Assembly (NCBI RefSeq): GCF_020532825.1
Contig: NZ_MQTS01000083.1
Span: 7,369 to 42,211 of the forward strand
DNA length: 34,843 bases
DNA from: Arthrobacter sp. SO3
GTDB lineage: Bacteria > Actinomycetota > Actinomycetes > Actinomycetales > Micrococcaceae
Direction: 5' to 3'
In this document: positions 31,439-34,843 of the stretch, piece by piece
Layout: every line of letters starts with the position of its first letter
Position numbering within the stretch: position 1 is the first letter of the stretch
Program-made: the position numbers and the translations under genes
Notes under the pieces: model-generated
What the model was told of the DNA's origin: nothing
Seen by the model: only the letters and a program-made list of their open reading frames with translations
The model's database searches: none

Positions 31439-33493
31439 TCAGCCGGGCGGGAATTCCGCGCCCAGCGCCGAGAGCACCCCGAAAGCCTTCGTCCGGATCT
31501 CCTCGTATTCCTCCTGCGGGGAGGAATCGGCCGTGATCGCCCCGCCGACGCCGAGGCTGAGGCCGGCGCTGCCGCCGGCCCGCTCGGTACGCACGAGGGT
31601 CCGGATCGCGACGGCAAGGTCGGTCGCGCCGTTGAGCGAGAAATAGCCGATCGCGCCGGAGTACACCCCCCGCGGGGCGCCCTCGAGCCGGTCCAGGATG
31701 GCCATGGTGCTGACCTTTGGTGCACCGGTCATGGAGCCGGCGGGGAAGCAGGCGGCCACGGCCTCAGCCCGGGGCATGCCGGGCCTGAGCCGGGCATCGA
31801 TGGTGCTCACCATCTGGTGCACCGTGGCGTAGCTTTCGATCGCGCAGAGCCGGCTGACCGACACCGATCCGGGCACGGCGAAGTGGCTGAGATCGTTGCG
31901 CAGAAGGTCCACGATCATGATGTTCTCGGCGCGGTCCTTCGGCGAGGACTCGAGCTCGTGCCGCAGCAGGGCGTCCCGCGCGGGATCCGCGTCCCGGTGC
32001 CGGGTGCCCTTGATCGGCTCGGCGCGCATCCCGCCGTCGGCCGCGATCCGCAGGAAACGCTCCGGCGAGGTGCTCGCCACGGTGAGGTCCCCGAAGCGCA
32101 GGTAGCTGGCGAACGGGGCCGGATTCCGGCCGCGCAGAGCCAGATAGGACCGCCACGGGTCCAGGGCGGCGGCGGGGAGTTCTGCCGTCAGGGCGGTGGT
32201 CAGGCAGACCTCGTAGGTGTTTCCCTCGGCGATCTGGTGCTGGGCCTCGGTGATTTTGGACTTGTAGGCGACTTCCGAGTCCCGTGCGGCGAAGTCCAGG
32301 GGAGCGCGGCCGGATGCGGAAGGTCCGACGGCGCTCCCGCCGGCCGCCGCTGTCTGCCCGCCGGCTGCCCGGGTGGCGGCGGCGCGGGCCGTCTCCAGCC
32401 AGTCCCCGGCGTCCGCGGTGTCCAATGTCAGCAACCAGACTGTGCGCTCCACATGGTCCAGCACCACGGCGCGTCCGGCAAAAAGCAGGCAGGCATCCGG
32501 GGTCCCGGCGGTGACGTCGCTGCCGCCGGTCTCGCGTTTGAGTTCGTAGCCAAGGTAACCGAGCCAGCCCAGGGTGAACTCGCAGGGGTAGCCCTCGGGG
32601 CCGCGGAGGGCCCGGCGGCCCCAGACTCCGTCGAGCCAGCGGAAGAACGGCCCCTCGGTCGTGACGCTGGCGTTGCCGACGCTTACGTGGGTTCTGCCCG
32701 AACTGTGCCGGACCGACTGGCCGAACGGGCCGCCGTCGTCCGCGAGGATGCTGAAGCGGCTCCGTTCCGCGGCCTCGTTGCCGCCGGCGTCCATCGAGGA
32801 GTCCAGCCAGACGGCTCTGGCGGAGCGGCCGAAGAGGGACTCGAACAGCCGGGCCGGGTCCGGGGCAGCATCGATCCGTTCGGCGCGGAGCTGGAGCCCG
32901 TGGCGGGCGGCAAGCTCCGGGAGCAGCGCCGGGGACAGTGCCGGCAGGTATTGCAGGGCCTGCAGCACTTCCGCCGGAGCGGCGCCGTCGGCAAGGTTGA
33001 GCACCCGGACGTCGGCGCGGGCGGGAACGTCGTCCCCGGACAGCCACTCGTGCTCCTGGGCGGCCCACTGGTCCCAATACGGTTCGTAGCTTTCACCGTC
33101 GCGGGCCAGGGCCCGGTTGCGCCGGTCCTGTTCGGGCGAATCGGCCCAGATTACCGCGGCCAGGAAGGGCCGGGCGGCCTCTGCGCCGGCGCCCACGCCC
33201 TCCACCAGGACGATTTCGGCGGGCTGGGTGGTGCGGACGTCGCCGTCGTAGTGCGCATTCCAGTCCCAGCTGACCCATTCGGCCCGCTCGCCGCGGTGCA
33301 GGGGGGCCAGAACCGTCGAGGTGTAGCGTTCGATGCCGGCCGCGAGCCCGTTCCAGCCGGGGTAGATGTCCTCCAAGTGGAAGAGTGAAACCTTGTGGTG
33401 CTCGCGGAGCCGTGCCGCCAGTTCGATCGCCAGGGTGGTCTTGCCGGCGCCGGACCGTCCGTCGATGGCGATGATGACGGGTGCGGGACTCAT
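31439..33493 (-). CDS. pabB: P-loop (uridine kinase-like) domain fused to aminodeoxychorismate synthase component I
   Basis: A 684-aa fusion. Residues 1-170 resemble a uridine kinase-type NTPase: Walker A DGRSGAGKTT (11-20), HLEDIYPGWNGLAAGIERY, and VEGVGAG (98-104). The rest is a chorismate-binding enzyme. It contains PIKGT (493-497); the lysine here is typical of PabB, where trpE products have alanine. It also has ENIMIVDLLRNDLSHF, GSMTGAPKVSTM and YSGAIGYFSLNG. PabB aminates chorismate with a glutaminase partner (PabA), which is not in this window. What the kinase domain phosphorylates is unknown. ATG at 33493 overlaps the phosphatase stop (ATGA). Confidence 0.9.
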   Translation of the reverse strand: MSPAPVIIAIDGRSGAGKTTLAIELAARLREHHKVSLFHLEDIYPGWNGLAAGIERYTSTVLAPLHRGERAEWVSWDWNAHYDGDVRTTQPAEIVLVEGVGAGAEAARPFLAAVIWADSPEQDRRNRALARDGESYEPYWDQWAAQEHEWLSGDDVPARADVRVLNLADGAAPAEVLQALQYLPALSPALLPELAARHGLQLRAERIDAAPDPARLFESLFGRSARAVWLDSSMDAGGNEAAERSRFSILADDGGPFGQSVRHSSGRTHVSVGNASVTTEGPFFRWLDGVWGRRALRGPEGYPCEFTLGWLGYLGYELKRETGGSDVTAGTPDACLLFAGRAVVLDHVERTVWLLTLDTADAGDWLETARAAATRAAGGQTAAAGGSAVGPSASGRAPLDFAARDSEVAYKSKITEAQHQIAEGNTYEVCLTTALTAELPAAALDPWRSYLALRGRNPAPFASYLRFGDLTVASTSPERFLRIAADGGMRAEPIKGTRHRDADPARDALLRHELESSPKDRAENIMIVDLLRNDLSHFAVPGSVSVSRLCAIESYATVHQMVSTIDARLRPGMPRAEAVAACFPAGSMTGAPKVSTMAILDRLEGAPRGVYSGAIGYFSLNGATDLAVAIRTLVRTERAGGSAGLSLGVGGAITADSSPQEEYEEIRTKAFGVLSALGAEFPPG

Positions 33494-34089
33494 GAAATAG
33501 AGCGTACCGGCTGCTGTGCATTGGGTTGATCACTGCCTGGCTGTTGCCCGCCCGGCCGTTGACGCCGGGCGAGCTCCATCCGGATATGCGCCACGAGCCC
33601 GGGGAGTGCGGCGTTGATCAGGTTCCAGGTGAGGTCGAAGTCCGCGTGGCCGCCATACCAGGGGTCTTCGATGCCCTGGTCGAGGGCGTCCCTGCCCGCG
33701 ACGGCCGGATCAAAGCTGCGCAGCATCCGGATCTTGGACAGGGATTCGCGGTCCGGCGCCGCCTGCTGCAGCCAGCCGAAATGGTCCACGTCCAGGGCCA
33801 GGATGAGGTCCCGGGTTGCGAACCACTCTGCCCGCCATTCGCGTGCCACGTGACGCTCCGAGGGGATGCTGTGGGCGGTGAGCTTGCGGGCCGCCCGCGG
33901 GTCAATCGGACGGCCCACCTCATAGGCCGTGGTTCCGGCGGAATCCACCACGGCGCCGGCCAGGCCATCCGCGGCGATGGCCTCCGCCAGCATCAGCTCG
34001 GCCATCGGCGATCGGCAGATGTTCCCGGTGCAGACCGCGATGATCCGGTACGGGCTCGACGTTGAGGTCATAGAGCAAGCATGGATCAT
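33490..34089 (-). CDS. Low-molecular-weight protein tyrosine phosphatase
   Basis: A 199-aa phosphatase. The P-loop CTGNICRS (C20-R26, a C-X5-R) is near the N-terminus, followed by DSAGTTAYEVGRPIDPRA. The general acid is in the DPW motif (D142 of EDPWYGG). Two start codons fit: ATG 34089 with AGAGGA 6 nt upstream (chosen) and ATG 34071, giving 193 aa. Homologues dephosphorylate protein tyrosine, often in exopolysaccharide systems, or arginine. It overlaps the kinase-PabB fusion gene by 4 nt (ATGA), an unexpected partner. The C-terminal Gln/Pro-rich tail is probably disordered. Confidence 0.9.
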   Translation of the reverse strand: MIHACSMTSTSSPYRIIAVCTGNICRSPMAELMLAEAIAADGLAGAVVDSAGTTAYEVGRPIDPRAARKLTAHSIPSERHVAREWRAEWFATRDLILALDVDHFGWLQQAAPDRESLSKIRMLRSFDPAVAGRDALDQGIEDPWYGGHADFDLTWNLINAALPGLVAHIRMELARRQRPGGQQPGSDQPNAQQPVRSIS

Positions 34090-34247
34090 GCGGGTCCTCT
34101 TGGCTAGTTTCCGGGGTGCGCGTATTACAAAGTTGTCACACTTGTATTTCGAGCTGTCATAGTGCCTGACCGGCCCGTGCCCCTCACCGGCGGCGGCCGG
34201 AGGCGGAACCATCTGCTCCCGAGCCTTCGCGCGGGCAATTGAGTGAA

Positions 34248-34742
34248 CTATCTGCCCGAGGGATTCCCGGACCAGACTGCCTTGCACAGAATGGACCGTA
34301 AGGAGGCCACCTCCTCGCGGGTAAGCATTTCCAGCTGGCGCGCCTCCGCGGCCTGGGTTGCCTTCCGGGCGGCAGCGTGGAGTGTGCGGCCCCCCTTGGT
34401 GGCGGCCACCAGTTTCTGCCGCCGGTCCGAGATTCCCGGCTTTCTTTCGACCAGCCCGCGCTGTTCCAGTTCGTCAATGAGGGCGACGATCTGGCTGGGG
34501 TCAAGGCTGAGAAACTCGGCCAGTTCGCGCTGGGTGGGTCCCAGGGCGCCGCAGGCCAGCGCCAGAACGGAGTAGGACCGCTCTTTCAGCCCGAACTCCG
34601 CAAGGGCGGCGTTGTTGAGTACGCTGCCGGCGGCGTGCAGTTTGGCCAGGAGGAAGCCGATATCGGTGCTGATGCTTGATTCCGCCAGCCGTGTTGCAGT
34701 CCCGACGGAGCATTCGGCAGCGTCATTCACCTGTTGTGTCAT
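34248..34742 (-). CDS. MarR-family transcriptional regulator
   Basis: A 164-aa winged-helix regulator. After a short N-terminus come the dimerisation helix (IGFLLAKLHAAGSVLNNAAL), the HTH (LGPTQRELAEFLSLDPSQIVALIDELEQRGLVERK) and the wing (PGISDRRQKLVAATKGGRTL), where the DRR motif is typical. ATG at 34742 is chosen with AAAGG 5 nt upstream; the frame is open to 34805 but crosses the operator. The ligand and targets are unknown. A perfect palindrome lies 33 nt upstream, consistent with autorepression. Confidence 0.92.
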   Translation of the reverse strand: MTQQVNDAAECSVGTATRLAESSISTDIGFLLAKLHAAGSVLNNAALAEFGLKERSYSVLALACGALGPTQRELAEFLSLDPSQIVALIDELEQRGLVERKPGISDRRQKLVAATKGGRTLHAAARKATQAAEARQLEMLTREEVASLRSILCKAVWSGNPSGR

Positions 34743-34774
34743 GGTGCCTTTCGGGCAGGGAGTCGGCGGGGTCG

Positions 34775-34787
34775 TTGAATTATTCAA
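34775..34787. promoter_or_regulatory. MarR-type operator
   Basis: TTGAATTATTCAA is a perfect 13-nt palindrome (6+1+6), an AT-rich motif of the size and type bound by MarR dimers. It lies 33 nt upstream of the MarR start, where it would cover the promoter. Confidence 0.6.
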
Positions 34788-34843
34788 TGATCCCATGCGC
34801 GACACGGCAGTGAAAGGCGTGACCCGGGGCGGCGGGGGTGGCG

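Noticed and set aside
29956..31725. Minus-strand open frame opposite cardiolipin synthase (589 codons)
   Set aside because: Low-complexity shadow without recognisable motifs; it also crosses the end of the pabB gene.
31817..33388. Plus-strand open frame opposite the kinase-PabB fusion (523 codons)
   Set aside because: Gly/Ala/Val/Arg-rich shadow; the minus strand has well-defined Walker A and PIKGT motifs.
1..34843. CRISPR arrays, insertion sequences, prophage or integrase genes
   Set aside because: No regularly spaced repeats, transposase or integrase motifs, or compositional breaks were seen on either strand.

Overview
The window is chromosomal DNA from a high-GC actinobacterium, most likely Arthrobacter or Pseudarthrobacter (Micrococcaceae). 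The reasons are strong GC bias at third codon positions, frequent GTG starts, several starts that look leaderless, a SAM-IV type riboswitch (mainly actinobacterial), a MrpA-MrpB fusion, and close-packed metabolic genes. The genus is inferred; no phylogenetic marker was compared. I see no prophage, transposase, CRISPR array or plasmid functions.

Layout. 1-2.7 kb: 3' part of putA, ended by a strong bidirectional terminator. 2.7-5.7 kb: a small zinc-ribbon protein, then a LysR regulator divergent from an MFS exporter with a LysR-type box between them. 5.7-7.2 kb: a dehydrogenase resembling alanine dehydrogenase or N5-(carboxyethyl)ornithine synthase, translationally coupled to a 49-aa Lys-rich small gene, then tRNA-Gly(TCC). 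7.5-8.6 kb: an SRPBCC protein and dcd. 8.6-11.7 kb: a KhtT/KhtU-type K+/H+ antiporter pair and a UMF1-type MFS protein. 11.9-18.4 kb: a complete mrp/mnh cation/proton antiporter operon (A+B fused, C, D, E, F, G) with overlapping start and stop codons. 18.4-20.2 kb: a DUF4235 protein whose 3' end is tandemly repeated beyond its stop, a membrane protein and a UPF0303 protein. 20.3-23.6 kb: a TPP riboswitch and ykoEDC, an ECF-type thiamine-precursor importer. 23.7-26.6 kb: an XRE-domain/MurA fusion and a YbdK-type carboxylate-amine ligase. 26.6-28.7 kb: DUF1737, rhodanese and metZ genes behind a SAM-IV riboswitch. 28.8-33.5 kb: pabC, cardiolipin synthase, and a P-loop kinase/PabB fusion overlapping a low-molecular-weight tyrosine phosphatase gene. 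34.2-34.8 kb: a MarR regulator with a palindromic operator.

Main themes are cation homeostasis (Mrp, Kht), cofactor supply (thiamine-precursor uptake under TPP control, p-aminobenzoate synthesis by PabB and PabC), sulfur assimilation into methionine under SAM control, and cell-envelope chemistry (MurA-like enzyme, cardiolipin synthase). The least ordinary items are the XRE-MurA fusion with all key catalytic residues kept, the kinase-PabB fusion coupled to a phosphatase, a 63-nt palindromic intergenic element present twice within 3.6 kb, and the triplicated 3' gene tail that doubles as a terminator.
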